Counted from the first letter of the stretch, positions 18,353-27,206 are shown. The stretch is 30,372 nucleotides of DNA from Morganella morganii (GCF_003996855.1 NZ_NRQY01000001.1:1162175-1192546); one strand, 5' to 3'. Program-made: numbers and translations. Notes: generated by a model not told the origin, from the sequence alone.

Positions 18353-19141
18353 ATGGGTTTTATGACCGGTAAACACATCCTGATCACTGGTGTTGCAAGC
18401 AAATTATCGATTGCTTACGGTATTGCCAAAGCAATGCGTGACCAGGGTGCAGAGCTTGCTTTCACCTACCAGAATGACAAGCTGAAACCCCGTGTTGAAG
18501 AGTTCGCTCAGTCTCTGGGCTCCGCCATTGTTCTGCCTTGTGATGTGGCGGAAGATGAAAGCATTGAAAACCTGTTCACTGAATTAGCCAAAGCCTGGCC
18601 GAAATTTGACGGTTTTGTTCACTCCATCGGCTTCGCACCGGCTGATCAGTTAGACGGTGACTACGTGGATGCGGTAACCCGTGAAGGCTTCTGTATTGCC
18701 CACGACATCAGCGCCTACAGCTTTGTGGCAATGGCAAAAGCCTGCCGCAGTATGCTGAACCCGAATTCTGCCCTGCTGACACTCTCTTATCTGGGTGCAG
18801 AGCGTGCTATCCCGAACTACAACACCATGGGCCCGGCAAAAGCGTCTCTGGAAGCGAATGTCCGTTATATGGCGAACGCCATGGGGAAAGAAACGATCCG
18901 TGTTAATGCCGTTTCTGCCGGTCCTATCCGGACACTGGCGGCATCCGGGATTAAAGACTTCCGCAAAATGTTGTCACACTGCGAAGCGGTCACCCCGCTG
19001 CGCCGCACTGTTACCACCGAAGATGTGGGTAATGCCGCCGCGTTCCTGTGCTCTGACCTGGCAGGTGGTATCACCGGTGAAATCCTGCACGTTGACGGCG
19101 GTTTCAGTATCGCGGCAATGAATGAGCTGGAACTGAAATAA
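18353..19141 (+). CDS. fabI: Enoyl-[acyl-carrier-protein] reductase FabI
   Basis: A 262-aa NADH-dependent reductase that performs the last step of each fatty-acid elongation cycle; it is the target of triclosan. It is a short-chain dehydrogenase fold with [13 protein letters not shown] (13-25) at the cofactor site and catalytic Y156 and K163. G93 and F203, where known triclosan-resistance changes occur, keep the wild-type residues. Residue 161, between the two catalytic residues, is Pro ([11 protein letters not shown]), where E. coli has Leu. AAGGAA precedes the ATG by 6 nt. It follows sapF as in E. coli gene order and ends at a clear terminator. Confidence 0.98.
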   Translation: MGFMTGKHILITGVASKLSIAYGIAKAMRDQGAELAFTYQNDKLKPRVEEFAQSLGSAIVLPCDVAEDESIENLFTELAKAWPKFDGFVHSIGFAPADQLDGDYVDAVTREGFCIAHDISAYSFVAMAKACRSMLNPNSALLTLSYLGAERAIPNYNTMGPAKASLEANVRYMANAMGKETIRVNAVSAGPIRTLAASGIKDFRKMLSHCEAVTPLRRTVTTEDVGNAAAFLCSDLAGGITGEILHVDGGFSIAAMNELELK

Positions 19142-19149
19142 GGTAACCG

Positions 19150-19177
19150 GCCTCTGCATGGCAGAGGCTGTGTTTTC
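19150..19177 (+). terminator. fabI terminator
   Basis: GCCTCTGC (19150-19157) and GCAGAGGC (19161-19168) form a perfect 8-bp stem with a 3-nt loop, followed by TGTGTTTTC, 8 bp after the fabI stop. Confidence 0.75.
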
Positions 19178-19193
19178 TGTGCGTTCCGTGTCA

Positions 19194-19301
19194 CAGCGGA
19201 TAGCAGTCAAAACGAAAAGTCGCTGTGAATACAATCCCTGTACGCTCAGGCTCGCCATCCATGGCTCGCATGCTTTTCGTTCCCTTGCCGGCTATCCGCT
19301 G
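19194..19301. repeat. Long imperfect palindrome, possible REP/MITE-like intergenic element
   Basis: The outer arms CAGCGGATAGC (19194-19204) and GCTATCCGCTG (19291-19301) are perfect 11-bp inverted repeats. A second pair further in, AACGAAAAG (19211-19219) and CTTTTCGTT (19273-19281), is also perfect. The centre holds GGCTCGCC twice in near-direct repeat around a GCCATCCATGGC dyad. The whole 108-bp unit could fold into one long cruciform. It lies between the fabI terminator and the end of the convergent mviM-like gene, a typical place for dispersed palindromic repeats. No reading frame in it looks coding. I do not recognise it as ERIC or a known REP. Confidence 0.55.
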
Positions 19302-19347
19302 ACATTATGCGGCATTGGTGTTATTTGTCTTTAACCCTCTGATAATC

Positions 19348-20274
19348 TCATACCATTTCTGCTAACAGTTTCTCCGTCAGCCGCTGTGCATAAAGTGCCT
19401 CTTCGCCGCTGACCAGTGGTTGTGTCTGATTGGCAACGGATTCAATAAAATGCCGTACGGCACCATCAAACCCGCGCTGCACTAATACCGGTTCCCAGGC
19501 TTTCGGGTACTGTTCCTGTATCCCTGCGGCAGTTTCACTGCGCCAGTGATTCATATCCGTTACCTGATAACAGCCGTCCCGCCCTGTCACACTGACCTGC
19601 TCCCGCTGACTGGCTGCACTGCGGTGCATGGACGCTGTCAGCCAGATATCCTCATTAGTCTGTAAATGGTGCTCAGCATACAGCAGCTGATTGGCCTCAT
19701 TCACCTGCATATGCCCGCTTTTCAGAACCGCATTCCCATCCCGTCCCAGCCAGAGCAAAGTATCCGCGATATGCAGATAATCATCGGTCACCGTAAAACA
19801 GACATCATTCGGACCGATACTGTTGCTGCGGTGTTTATCCATACGGATGGATGCCGCTTTCCCGGCAATCTGTTCTCTGAGTTGCCGGTAAAACGGCGAG
19901 AAACGCCGGTTAAAACCTACCATCAGTGCCCGCTGTTTTTTCTCCGCCAGGCTGACTAGTGCCTCTGATTGTTCATACGATGCTGCCAGGGGTTTATCAA
20001 CATACACATGACATCCCGCATTCAGTAATTCGCTGACGACCTGAAAATGGCTCTCTGTGCTGCTGTGCACAAATACCGCGTCACACTGGTCTGCCAGTGC
20101 CCGGAGTGACGGAAACAGGGGAAACCGGTAAGCATCACAGACCTGCCGGGCTTTTTGCTGATTCGGCGAAAACCCGCCGGACAGCACCCAGTTATCCGTT
20201 CTGGTCAGAACAGGTAAATACGCTTTTTGTGCTATCCCGCCCAACCCGGCGACCCCGATACGGATTTTTTTCAT
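19348..20274 (-). CDS. mviM: Gfo/Idh/MocA-family oxidoreductase, MviM/YceM-like
   Basis: A 308-aa NAD(P)-dependent oxidoreductase. The Rossmann motif GVAGLGGIA (7-15) opens the protein. DKPLA (93-97) stands for the EKP motif of the family, as it also does in E. coli YceM/MviM (307 aa). RMDKHRSNSIGPNDV and DDYLHIADTLLWL are shared with that protein. Its substrate is unknown. In E. coli the gene lies beside mviN, far from fabI, so its place here differs. The start has AAAGG about 10 nt upstream. An upstream dyad at 20296-20316 may be its operator. Confidence 0.85.
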   Translation of the reverse strand: MKKIRIGVAGLGGIAQKAYLPVLTRTDNWVLSGGFSPNQQKARQVCDAYRFPLFPSLRALADQCDAVFVHSSTESHFQVVSELLNAGCHVYVDKPLAASYEQSEALVSLAEKKQRALMVGFNRRFSPFYRQLREQIAGKAASIRMDKHRSNSIGPNDVCFTVTDDYLHIADTLLWLGRDGNAVLKSGHMQVNEANQLLYAEHHLQTNEDIWLTASMHRSAASQREQVSVTGRDGCYQVTDMNHWRSETAAGIQEQYPKAWEPVLVQRGFDGAVRHFIESVANQTQPLVSGEEALYAQRLTEKLLAEMV

Positions 20275-20295
20275 GTGTGCTTTACCTTTTATTGT

Positions 20296-20316
20296 TTTGT
20301 AACAATGAATTACAAA
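20296..20316. promoter_or_regulatory. Inverted repeat in the mviM leader
   Basis: TTTGTAA (20296-20302) and TTACAAA (20310-20316) are perfect arms around a 7-nt centre, 22 bp upstream of the mviM start. A TATAAT hexamer on the minus strand (20344-20349) could be the -10 of its promoter, which would put the dyad in the leader. The dyad is 17 bp between TGTAA/TTACA arms and so does not have the 18-bp spacing of a TyrR box. Confidence 0.4.
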
Positions 20317-20470
20317 GTCTTCTCACAAATTGAATCTGCGGCGATTATATGAAAAGATAGCGTTAACCGAAAAATAATTCGCATACTGAATACATCCCGC
20401 CCGCGAATACCGGTCTATACTTCATCATTACCGCCATGTCCGTTCTTTTGTTTTAACTGAGGAGCATACC

Positions 20471-21076
20471 ATGCAATTGTTCTATACCCCGGGAAGTTGT
20501 GCACTATCACCCCATATTATTTTGCGTGAAACCGGCCTGGATTTTTCACTGGTTCGTGTCAATCTGAAAGAAAAGAAAACCGAAAACGGTGATGACTACC
20601 TGAAAATTAATCCGAAAGGACAAGTCCCCGCGCTGAGTATCAGTGACAGTCAGCTGCTGACCGAAGGTGTGGCTATTGTGCAGTATCTTGCTGATCAGAA
20701 ACCGGATCGCAAGCTGATTGCCCCAGCGGGAACGATGGAACGTTATCATCAGATTGAATGGCTTAACTATATTGCCAGCGAAGTGCATAAGAGCTATGGC
20801 CCGCTGTTCTCCCCGGAAACCCCAGAAGATTACCGGCCGATTGCGCTGCGTAATCTGATGAATAAGTTTGCTTATGTGGACGGTGTGCTGGCGAAAAGCC
20901 CGTATATTACCGGCAACAGCTTTACAGTAGCGGATGCCTATCTGTTTACCGTCTGCGGCTGGGCGCCGCACCTGAAGATTTCACTGGAGCCGTATCCGCA
21001 TTTACAGGCGTATCTGGCTAAAATTGCCCATCGTCCGCACGTGCAGGATGCGATGGAAGCGGAAGGTCTGATTTAA
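20471..21076 (+). CDS. gstA: Glutathione S-transferase GstA (beta class)
   Basis: A 201-aa cytoplasmic enzyme that joins glutathione to electrophiles. The thioredoxin-like N-terminal domain carries C10 in GSCALSPH, the catalytic cysteine of bacterial beta-class GSTs, and the glutathione-binding NPKGQVPAL block (about 51-59). The helical C-terminal domain has [12 protein letters not shown]. coli GstA is also 201 aa. GAGGAG 6 nt before the ATG is a strong ribosome-binding site. It lies before pdxY, pdxH and tyrS on the opposite strand, as in E. coli. Confidence 0.95.
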   Translation: MQLFYTPGSCALSPHIILRETGLDFSLVRVNLKEKKTENGDDYLKINPKGQVPALSISDSQLLTEGVAIVQYLADQKPDRKLIAPAGTMERYHQIEWLNYIASEVHKSYGPLFSPETPEDYRPIALRNLMNKFAYVDGVLAKSPYITGNSFTVADAYLFTVCGWAPHLKISLEPYPHLQAYLAKIAHRPHVQDAMEAEGLI

Positions 21077-21095
21077 TCAGTCTGACCACAGAGAC

Positions 21096-21126
21096 AAAAA
21101 ACGCCGGATAATCCGGCGTTTTCTTT
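21096..21126. terminator. Bidirectional terminator between gstA and pdxY
   Basis: ACGCCGG (21101-21107) and CCGGCGT (21113-21119) form the stem with loop ATAAT. Six A residues precede it and TTTTCTTT follows, so it can serve both convergent genes. Confidence 0.8.
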
Positions 21127-21151
21127 ATGCTGATACGGCATGCAGACGGGT

Positions 21152-22018
21152 TCAGTCGATCTGCTCAGCGCAGAATTTATACGTCGGGAGCACCATTTCG
21201 TCCTGAGCCGCAACCAGTTGCAGTTCATACTCGTTCATGGTTTTGGTTTTCAGCATCACTTCATAAACGGCGGCTGCCACATGCCCGAGTGCTTTCGGCA
21301 GTTCTTCACCTTTCAGCAGATTAACCAGCATCAGGCCACTGGTTAAATCACCCACACCCACCGGCTGACGCTCGCCGAAGTCCACGAGCGGACGGCTGAC
21401 ATGCCAGGCGTGATCGGCGGTGACCAGAATCATTTCAAAGCGGTCAGCGCGGTAACCGGCACGGGACAGGTGCTTGACCAGTACCAGGCGCGGCCCTTTT
21501 TTACACAGTTCACGGGCAGCGGCAACGGCTTCACCCACATTGTGAATGGTTTGTCCGCTCAGGGTTTCCAGCTCCAGCAGGTTCGGGGCGATCATATCAC
21601 TGACCGCCAGCGCTTCCTGACACAGGAAATCTGCCACACCCGGCGCCACGATGCAGCCTTTTTCCGGATGTCCCATTACCGGATCACAGAAATACCATGC
21701 CTGCGGGTTGCGGGTTTTGACTTTTTTCACCACATCCAGAATACGCTTGCCCTGTTCTGCCGAGCCGAGGTAGCCGCTGAGTACCGCATCACAGCGGGTC
21801 AGCTGATCGATTTTATCAATGCCGTCCACAATCTCCGTGATGTGCTCCGCGCTCATCACGCAGCCGGTCCAGCCTTGTGCATACTGTGTGTGATTAGAAA
21901 ACTGGACGGTATTAAGCGGCCAGACATTAACGCCCATGCGGCGCATCGGAAATTCAGCCGCACTGTTACCGGCGTGACCATACACAACATGGGACTGGAT
22001 AGAGAGAATATTTTTCAT
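21152..22018 (-). CDS. pdxY: Pyridoxal kinase PdxY
   Basis: A 288-aa ribokinase-fold kinase (E. coli 287 aa) that phosphorylates pyridoxal in vitamin B6 salvage. [19 protein letters not shown] opens the protein, [13 protein letters not shown] lies in the middle, and [12 protein letters not shown] holds the GxGD catalytic aspartate. The open frame extends to 22102, but ATG 22018 ([12 protein letters not shown]) matches the family start. It lies downstream of tyrS and pdxH as in E. coli. The tyrS terminator intervenes, so pdxY expression depends on readthrough or a promoter of its own. Confidence 0.96.
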   Translation of the reverse strand: MKNILSIQSHVVYGHAGNSAAEFPMRRMGVNVWPLNTVQFSNHTQYAQGWTGCVMSAEHITEIVDGIDKIDQLTRCDAVLSGYLGSAEQGKRILDVVKKVKTRNPQAWYFCDPVMGHPEKGCIVAPGVADFLCQEALAVSDMIAPNLLELETLSGQTIHNVGEAVAAARELCKKGPRLVLVKHLSRAGYRADRFEMILVTADHAWHVSRPLVDFGERQPVGVGDLTSGLMLVNLLKGEELPKALGHVAAAVYEVMLKTKTMNEYELQLVAAQDEMVLPTYKFCAEQID

Positions 22019-22091
22019 TGATACAACCTGATTTTTATTATTACTGTGCATATCATATTCTGTGAAACAGAAAAGATCCTGCTGACAGATC

Positions 22092-22114
22092 AAAAAGGGC
22101 AACTTTCGTTGCCC
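22092..22114 (-). terminator. tyrS terminator
   Basis: On the minus strand GGGCAAC-GAAA-GTTGCCC forms a 7-bp stem closed by a GAAA tetraloop, followed by five T residues, 17 bp after the tyrS stop. Confidence 0.85.
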
Positions 22115-22131
22115 CTGTTTACCGTAAACTA

Positions 22132-23406
22132 TTATTTCCAGCAGATCAGACAGTAATGTTTTTTGCCCCGGCGCAGCAGTGTATAACGGCCGAATAACTT
22201 GTCGCTGTCAGTGAAGCGGTATTCCGCATCAGACTGTTTTTCACCGTTAAGTGATACGGCGTTGGAGCCAATCATAGTACGGGCCTGGCCGCGTGACGGA
22301 ACCAGTTCCGCAACCACCAGCGCCTGCTGTAAATCAGCATCGTTATCCAGTTCGATATGCGGCATACCGTCCTGTGCCAGTTGCGCAAAGTCATCTTCGG
22401 TCAGCCCGGAGATATCACCATTGAACAGACTGTCAGTGATACGGCGGGCAGCCGTCAGCCCCGCTTCGCCGTGAACCAGTTTTGTCACCTGCTCTGCCAG
22501 AACATACTGGGCGCGTGGTGCTTTGCCGCTGGCTTTGTCTTCCGCTTCCAGTGCATCGATGTCTTCGAGGCTCATAAAAGTGAAGAACTTAAGGAAACGG
22601 TACGCATCCGCATCCGCTGTATTGATCCAGAACTGATAGAATTTGTACGGACTGGTTTTTTTCGGGTCCAGCCATACCGCGCCGCCTTCAGTTTTACCGA
22701 ATTTGGTGCCGTCAGATTTGGTGATCAGCGGAACCGTCAGACCCCAGGCCTGCTGCTGGTTCATACGACGGGTTAAATCGATACCGGAGGTGATGTTACC
22801 CCACTGGTCGGAACCACCGATTTGCAGCTCAACGCCGTGATCTTTATTCAGACGGGCGAAGTCATAACCCTGTAACAGGTTGTAGGAGAACTCGGTGAAC
22901 GAAATGCCGACATCATCCCGGTTCAGGCGCTGCTTAACTGCTTCCTTGTTGATCATCTGGTTCACAGAGAAGTGTTTACCGATATCACGCAGGAAGGTCA
23001 GAACATCCATAGAACCGAACCAGTCATAGTTGTTTGCCGCGATGGCGCTGTTCGTACCGCAGTCAAAATCAAGGAACGGAGAGACCTGGTGACGGATTTT
23101 ATCCACCCAGCCATGAACCGTATCCTGTGTATTCAGTTTGCGCTCCGTTGCTTTAAAGCTCGGATCACCAATCAGCCCCGTTGCCCCACCGACCAGCGCC
23201 ACCGGACGGTGCCCGGCTAACTGGAAACGCTTTAAGCACAGCAACGGAACCAGGTGGCCCAAATGCAAGCTGTCAGCGGTCGGATCGAAACCGCAATAGA
23301 GGGAGATCGGACCCTGCGCCAGTCTCTCAGCTAACGCTTTTTCATCCGTAACCTGGGCAATGAGGCCCCGCTCTTGCAGTTGTTTTATCAGGTTCGTACC
23401 AGACAT
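22132..23406 (-). CDS. tyrS: Tyrosyl-tRNA synthetase TyrS
   Basis: A 424-aa class I aminoacyl-tRNA synthetase (E. coli 424 aa) that charges tRNA-Tyr. The HIGH motif is HLGH (48-51) in [11 protein letters not shown], and the KMSKS-type motif is KFGKT at about 234-238. The S4-like tRNA-binding domain occupies about 355-424 and ends in [15 protein letters not shown]. The open frame extends to 23502, but ATG 23406 ([14 protein letters not shown]) aligns with the E. coli start. No T-box is expected or seen. The gene is 135 bp downstream of pdxH. Confidence 0.98.
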   Translation of the reverse strand: MSGTNLIKQLQERGLIAQVTDEKALAERLAQGPISLYCGFDPTADSLHLGHLVPLLCLKRFQLAGHRPVALVGGATGLIGDPSFKATERKLNTQDTVHGWVDKIRHQVSPFLDFDCGTNSAIAANNYDWFGSMDVLTFLRDIGKHFSVNQMINKEAVKQRLNRDDVGISFTEFSYNLLQGYDFARLNKDHGVELQIGGSDQWGNITSGIDLTRRMNQQQAWGLTVPLITKSDGTKFGKTEGGAVWLDPKKTSPYKFYQFWINTADADAYRFLKFFTFMSLEDIDALEAEDKASGKAPRAQYVLAEQVTKLVHGEAGLTAARRITDSLFNGDISGLTEDDFAQLAQDGMPHIELDNDADLQQALVVAELVPSRGQARTMIGSNAVSLNGEKQSDAEYRFTDSDKLFGRYTLLRRGKKHYCLICWK

Positions 23407-23541
23407 CAATGACTCCGTCAGTTCTGTTTTGTCTATGCAAAAATTGTGGATTAGAAATATGAAGGCTATAGCATAAAGCGGCACTCCGTGAAGTGCCAGC
23501 AATTAAAATGATTTTACTGAAGAAATTCCGGTAACAACCGG

Positions 23542-24192
23542 TTACGGCGCGAGGCGGTCGATATCCCAGCCGTCTGCCGTGCGGGTATACAGAAAACGGT
23601 CATGCAGACGATGCTCGCCGCCCTGCCAGAACTCAACGGAGTTAAATTTAATCCGGAACCCGCCCCAGAAGCTTGGCAGTGGCACATCACCCTGCTTAAA
23701 CTTTTGTTTCAGTTCAAGAAATTTACCTTCCAGAATCCCGCGGGCAGAAATCCGCGAGGATTGCTGTGATGCCCATGCGGCGATCTGGCTGTCTTTCGGG
23801 CGGCTGTGGAAATATTTTACCACTTCCAGTGTGGATAAACGCTCCACTTCCCCCAGGAAACAGACTTGCCGGTCCAGGCTGTACCACGGGAAATGCACAC
23901 TGATTTTCGGATTTTTTGCCAGATGCTGCGCCTTGCGGCTGCCCATATTGGTATAGAAAATCAGCCCGTCTTTATCAAAGTGTTTGAGCAGCACAATGCG
24001 CTGATACGGCTGACCGGTTTCATCCACGGTGGCCACACACATAGCGGTCGGGTCGGTCAGCTTTGCCTCACACGCCTGTTTGAGCCAGTGCTCAAACATG
24101 TCCAGCGGCTCATCGCTGAGATCACGGCGGCGTAATCCCCCTTTGGTGTATTCACGTCGCAGTGAAGCAACGTCCGTAAACTCGTCTGACAT
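23542..24192 (-). CDS. pdxH: Pyridoxamine 5'-phosphate oxidase PdxH
   Basis: A 216-aa FMN enzyme (E. coli 218 aa) that oxidises pyridoxine and pyridoxamine phosphates to pyridoxal phosphate, the last step of de novo synthesis. [15 protein letters not shown] (about 10-24), [22 protein letters not shown] and the C-terminal [15 protein letters not shown], with its substrate-contacting Arg and His, are all conserved. ATG 24192 was chosen over the 24246 start because it matches family length. AGAGGA lies about 9 nt upstream. It starts 50 bp after the anmK stop and is probably cotranscribed with it. Confidence 0.97.
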   Translation of the reverse strand: MSDEFTDVASLRREYTKGGLRRRDLSDEPLDMFEHWLKQACEAKLTDPTAMCVATVDETGQPYQRIVLLKHFDKDGLIFYTNMGSRKAQHLAKNPKISVHFPWYSLDRQVCFLGEVERLSTLEVVKYFHSRPKDSQIAAWASQQSSRISARGILEGKFLELKQKFKQGDVPLPSFWGGFRIKFNSVEFWQGGEHRLHDRFLYTRTADGWDIDRLAP

Positions 24193-24242
24193 GCCTTTTA
24201 TCCTCTTATTCTTTTTAATAACTGAAACTGTGTGGTCTTTTA

Positions 24243-25361
24243 TCACGGCCGCTGACGGATAACGGGATACACCGCGCCCAGTACGGTTTCCCGGTCTGCA
24301 CCGGTGACAGACGGCAGATTACCGGGTTCACCGGCCAGTGTCCGCGCCGCCAGCCAGGCAAATGCCAGGGCTTCCATATCATCACCGCTCAGGCCGTATT
24401 TATCGGTCGGGCTGACTTCTGTACCCGGCAGTTGTGCAGATAACCGCGCCATAATCTGCGGATTGCGCGCACCACCGCCGCACACCAGCAGGCGTTCACA
24501 GTCGCCGCACAGTGTGACCTGTTCACTGATACTGACGGTGGTCAGCGCCAGCAGAGTCGCCTGCACATCTTCCGGCTTCAGGCCGGGGAAATGATCCAGG
24601 TGCGTGTCCAGCCACTGCATATTGAAATATTCACGCCCGGTACTTTTTGGTGCCGGACGACGGAAATAGGGATCACTCAGCATATGTGCCAGCAAATCCT
24701 CATTGATCCGCCCTGTTTCTGCCCATTTACCGTCTTTATCATACGGCTCAGCGCGGTGCCGCCATGTCCAGCTGTCCATCAGCATGTTGCCCGGGCCGGT
24801 GTCATATCCTCTGACCTCCGCTCCCGGAATCAGCGTGGTGATATTGGCGATCCCGCCGATGTTCAGGATAATCCGTTTTTCATCCGGCACGCCGAGCACC
24901 GCCTGATGAAATGCAGGCACCAGCGGCGCGCCCTGTCCGCCATAAGCCATATCACGGCGGCGGAAATCCCCGACAGTCATGATATTGGTCAGCGCGGCAA
25001 CCCGGTTGTTATCCCCGAGTTGCATGGTAAAGGGGGTTTCACTACCCGGTTCGTGCCAGACGGTCTGCCCGTGACAGCCGATACCGGCAATATCCTGCGG
25101 ATTCAGCCGGGTCTGTGCCAGCAGCCCGCTGATGGCTTCAGCAAACAGTGTGCCCAGTTCATAATCCAGACGGCCGATTTCTGACAGCGTCGTCTGCTGC
25201 CCCTGACATACCGCCAGTATGCGCTTTTTCAGCGCGTGCGGAAACGGATGCGAGTACGCCGCCTGCTGCGCAACCACTGAATCATTAATCGCGGCCAGAA
25301 CAACATCCACCCCGTCAAGGCTGGTTCCTGACATCACGCCGATATAACGTCCCGAACGCAT
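24243..25361 (-). CDS. anmK: Anhydro-N-acetylmuramic acid kinase AnmK
   Basis: A 372-aa sugar kinase of the ASKHA fold that converts anhydroMurNAc to MurNAc-6-phosphate in murein recycling. The start holds [14 protein letters not shown] (about 8-21); [19 protein letters not shown] and [11 protein letters not shown] are family blocks. The length fits E. coli AnmK (369 aa). The frame is open from TTG 25367, but ATG 25361 with AAGGA 7 nt upstream is the better start. Its link with MppA, which binds murein peptides, is functional rather than positional. Confidence 0.96.
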   Translation of the reverse strand: MRSGRYIGVMSGTSLDGVDVVLAAINDSVVAQQAAYSHPFPHALKKRILAVCQGQQTTLSEIGRLDYELGTLFAEAISGLLAQTRLNPQDIAGIGCHGQTVWHEPGSETPFTMQLGDNNRVAALTNIMTVGDFRRRDMAYGGQGAPLVPAFHQAVLGVPDEKRIILNIGGIANITTLIPGAEVRGYDTGPGNMLMDSWTWRHRAEPYDKDGKWAETGRINEDLLAHMLSDPYFRRPAPKSTGREYFNMQWLDTHLDHFPGLKPEDVQATLLALTTVSISEQVTLCGDCERLLVCGGGARNPQIMARLSAQLPGTEVSPTDKYGLSGDDMEALAFAWLAARTLAGEPGNLPSVTGADRETVLGAVYPVIRQRP

Positions 25362-25680
25362 AACCAATTCCTTTTAATCAATAACCATCTGATAAAAATA
25401 TAATATTCATATTCTGCTGTGACTACTATAGTCAGGGCGCTCCGCAGATTCACCCCTTTTCGTATCGTGATCCCACTTAATCCTTATTCTGATGCACGCC
25501 TCACATTTGTGAAATAAGAAGATTTACCTTGCCGCCGGAACGTTTCGCTTTAAGCTGTTCCTAATGAAGGTGCAAATAAAACATTTTTAATGCTAAATTA
25601 TTCTGCAATAATAGGTAAGATATTACACTACAGATAATGAACACATCTGAATCTGTGAATACAATAATCAGGAGTTAAGT
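25362..25680. other. Divergent intergenic region between anmK and slyB
   Basis: A 319-bp region with no credible gene. It must hold the promoters of anmK (leftward) and slyB (rightward). A perfect dyad TGACTA-CTA-TAGTCA lies at 25420-25434. I looked for the direct-repeat PhoP box that controls slyB in E. coli and did not find a convincing copy. The half next to slyB is AT-rich. Confidence 0.4.
25420..25434. promoter_or_regulatory. Perfect dyad between anmK and slyB
   Basis: TGACTA and TAGTCA are perfect 6-bp arms around CTA, about 60 bp upstream of anmK. Such a symmetric site suggests binding of a dimeric regulator; which one is unknown. Confidence 0.35.
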
Positions 25681-26148
25681 ATGTATAAGCGTTTTCTCGT
25701 CGGTATATTTACCGTCGTGGCCCTTTCCGGTTGTGTGAATATGGACACACTGAGTGGTGACACTTATAGTGCAGACCAGGCGAAACGTGTTCAGACCGTT
25801 ACCTATGGTACAGTGATGAGCGCCCGTCCGGTAACTATTCAGGGTGGCGGTAAAGAAAATATCCTCGGGGCTGCAGGTGGTGCGATTCTGGGTGGTATTT
25901 TAGGCAGTACTATCGGCGGCGGTACCGGCCAGACTCTGGCTACCGCAGCAGGTGCTATCGCTGGTGGTGTTGCAGGTCAGAATGCTCAGGCAGCAATGAA
26001 CAACACATCCGGCGTTGAGCTGGAACTGAAACAGGATAACGGTGAAATCATTGTTGTTGTACAAAAACAAGGTAAAACCCCGTTCTCCGTCGGTCAGCGT
26101 GTTCGTATCGCGAAATCCGGTTCAACCTATACCGTATCTCCGCGTTAA
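25681..26148 (+). CDS. slyB: Outer-membrane lipoprotein SlyB
   Basis: A 155-aa lipoprotein. The signal peptide ends in the lipobox LSGC, with C18 as the lipidated residue. A glycine-zipper region (about 63-99, GAAGGAILGGILGSTIGGG) gives two membrane-associated segments, followed by a beta-rich C-terminal domain. E. coli and Salmonella SlyB are 155 aa, belong to the PhoP regulon and help keep the outer membrane stable under low magnesium or cationic peptide stress. AGGAG 6 nt before the ATG is strong. It is convergent with slyA, as in E. coli, where they are also neighbours. Confidence 0.96.
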   Translation: MYKRFLVGIFTVVALSGCVNMDTLSGDTYSADQAKRVQTVTYGTVMSARPVTIQGGGKENILGAAGGAILGGILGSTIGGGTGQTLATAAGAIAGGVAGQNAQAAMNNTSGVELELKQDNGEIIVVVQKQGKTPFSVGQRVRIAKSGSTYTVSPR

Positions 26149-26166
26149 TTTTCACGGCTTACCGGC

Positions 26167-26197
26167 AAAAGGCGAAACAACTGTTTCGCCTTTTTTA
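26167..26197. terminator. Bidirectional terminator between slyB and slyA
   Basis: AAAAGGCGAAAC (26167-26178) and GTTTCGCCTTTT (26183-26194) form a perfect 12-bp stem with a 4-nt loop, T-rich on both strands. Confidence 0.9.
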
Positions 26198-26207
26198 TTA
26201 CCTGACA

Positions 26208-26642
26208 TTAATTACGGTTATGCAACTGCACAATATTATTTTCCAGTTTTCTGACAATCTCCGCCAGAGTATATAATTCATCCTGTGTGATCCCGCCCAA
26301 AATTTCACGCCGTGTTTTTTCAATCACCGCATCCACTTCCCGGATAAAAGGTTCGGATTCCTCCGTCAGTTTTATCCGTTTCGCTCTGCGGTCATTAATA
26401 CAGATATGCCGTGTGATTAACCGCTTTTCTTCCAGCTGATCCAGCGTGCGGACCAGCGACGGCTGTTCAATACCGATCGCTTTTGCCAGCTGAATCTGAG
26501 ACTGATCAGGGGGCAGCAGGCTGATATTGTAGAGTGTAATCCAGTGTGTCTGTGTGAGTTTCAGTGGTTTGAGCCGGTGGTCAATCAGTGATCGCCATAT
26601 CCGCACTAACCTCGCTAAGTCTGATCCCAATGTTAACTCCAC
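26208..26642 (-). CDS. slyA: MarR-family regulator SlyA
   Basis: A 144-aa dimeric winged-helix regulator close to E. coli and Salmonella SlyA (144-146 aa), which relieves H-NS silencing of envelope and virulence genes. The conserved DNA-binding core spans about 48-95 ([20 protein letters not shown] and the wing with [12 protein letters not shown]). Translation starts at GTG 26642 with AAGGAG 7 nt upstream; E. coli and Salmonella slyA also use a rare start codon. Upstream lies an unusual gene-free region with a 15-bp tandem repeat at 26732-26788. The SlyA site TTAGCAAGCTAA is not seen there. Confidence 0.96.
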   Translation of the reverse strand: MELTLGSDLARLVRIWRSLIDHRLKPLKLTQTHWITLYNISLLPPDQSQIQLAKAIGIEQPSLVRTLDQLEEKRLITRHICINDRRAKRIKLTEESEPFIREVDAVIEKTRREILGGITQDELYTLAEIVRKLENNIVQLHNRN

Positions 26643-26731
26643 AAATTTCTCCTTATGTGAATACGGTACGGACGTATATACACGCCATTATGTCTTTCAA
26701 TCACCCAATAAAAAGAAACGCGGCACTATTG

Positions 26732-26788
26732 TGTTCATTGACAACTTGTTCATTGACAACTTGTTCATTGACAACTTGTTCATTGACA
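26732..26788. repeat. 15-bp tandem repeat, three full units plus a partial fourth
   Basis: The unit TTCATTGACAACTTG occurs at 26734-26748, 26749-26763 and 26764-26778, with the first ten bases again at 26779-26788. The three full copies are identical. Each unit contains TTGACA, the consensus -35 hexamer, and a TTGT...ACAA dyad. The array is about 90-145 bp upstream of the slyA start. It could be a set of regulator sites or a slippage-prone variable-number repeat. Confidence 0.85.
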
Positions 26789-26827
26789 GCGGACGCAATA
26801 TTGCGGCGTAATAAAAAACAGTTCATG

Positions 26828-26871
26828 ACTATTTCATGACCATTTTAATTCCCATGAAATAGTTGGCTTTT
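26828..26871 (+). terminator. Hairpin with T run in the gene-free region
   Basis: ACTATTTCATG (26828-26838) and CATGAAATAGT (26853-26863) are perfect 11-bp arms with a 14-nt loop, followed by TGGCTTTTTAT. It looks like a rightward intrinsic terminator with no gene in front of it, so it may end a short untranslated transcript or be the relic of a lost gene. Confidence 0.4.
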
Positions 26872-27206
26872 TATACAAATTTAATTGATTAAGTTGATGA
26901 ACTTGTTCGGCATTAAGAATAGCGATCATCACTGCCGGGATCTATATTTTTTTACATAACCACCATTTTATTTTTAACAAAAAGTAATTTATTAATTTAA
27001 GATTTTTATTTATAAACAAATGGTTATGATTGTATTTTATTACCCGGACTTACGGCGATAATTTTACATTGTAGTTATATAATTCCATTCTTGATTATAA
27101 ATTCAAATACAACAAAAAATATTATTTACATAATATATAAATCAGCAGCACTAAATAACCCTATTATATTAATTTTATCCTAATATATAGATTTGCAATT
27201 ATTTCA

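Larger units (their letters stand above)
26643..27206. other. 564-bp gene-free, AT-rich region upstream of slyA
   Basis: The longest gap in the window. Next to slyA it should hold the slyA promoter. It then contains a 15-bp tandem repeat (26732-26788), a 12-bp palindrome CGCAATATTGCG (26794-26805), an 11-bp hairpin with a T run (26828-26871) and a small dyad AAGTT-GATG-AACTT (26891-26904). From about 26940 to 27206 it is extremely AT-rich and frequent stops leave no plausible gene in any frame I followed. ydhL ends at its right edge without a visible terminator. Confidence 0.7.

Noticed and set aside
20299..20315. TGTAA/TTACA dyad near mviM read as a TyrR box
   Set aside because: The arms have 17-bp geometry and not the 18-bp TGTAAA-N6-TTTACA layout, and the gene has no known link to aromatic amino acids.
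26732..26788. Possible CRISPR array
   Set aside because: The units abut with no spacers, are only 15 bp long, and no cas gene is near.
26554..26839. Rightward open frames that read the 15-bp repeat as repeated five-residue blocks
   Set aside because: A 15-bp repeat keeps any frame open, so the frames are a by-product. They also overlap the start of slyA on the other strand and lack ribosome-binding sites.
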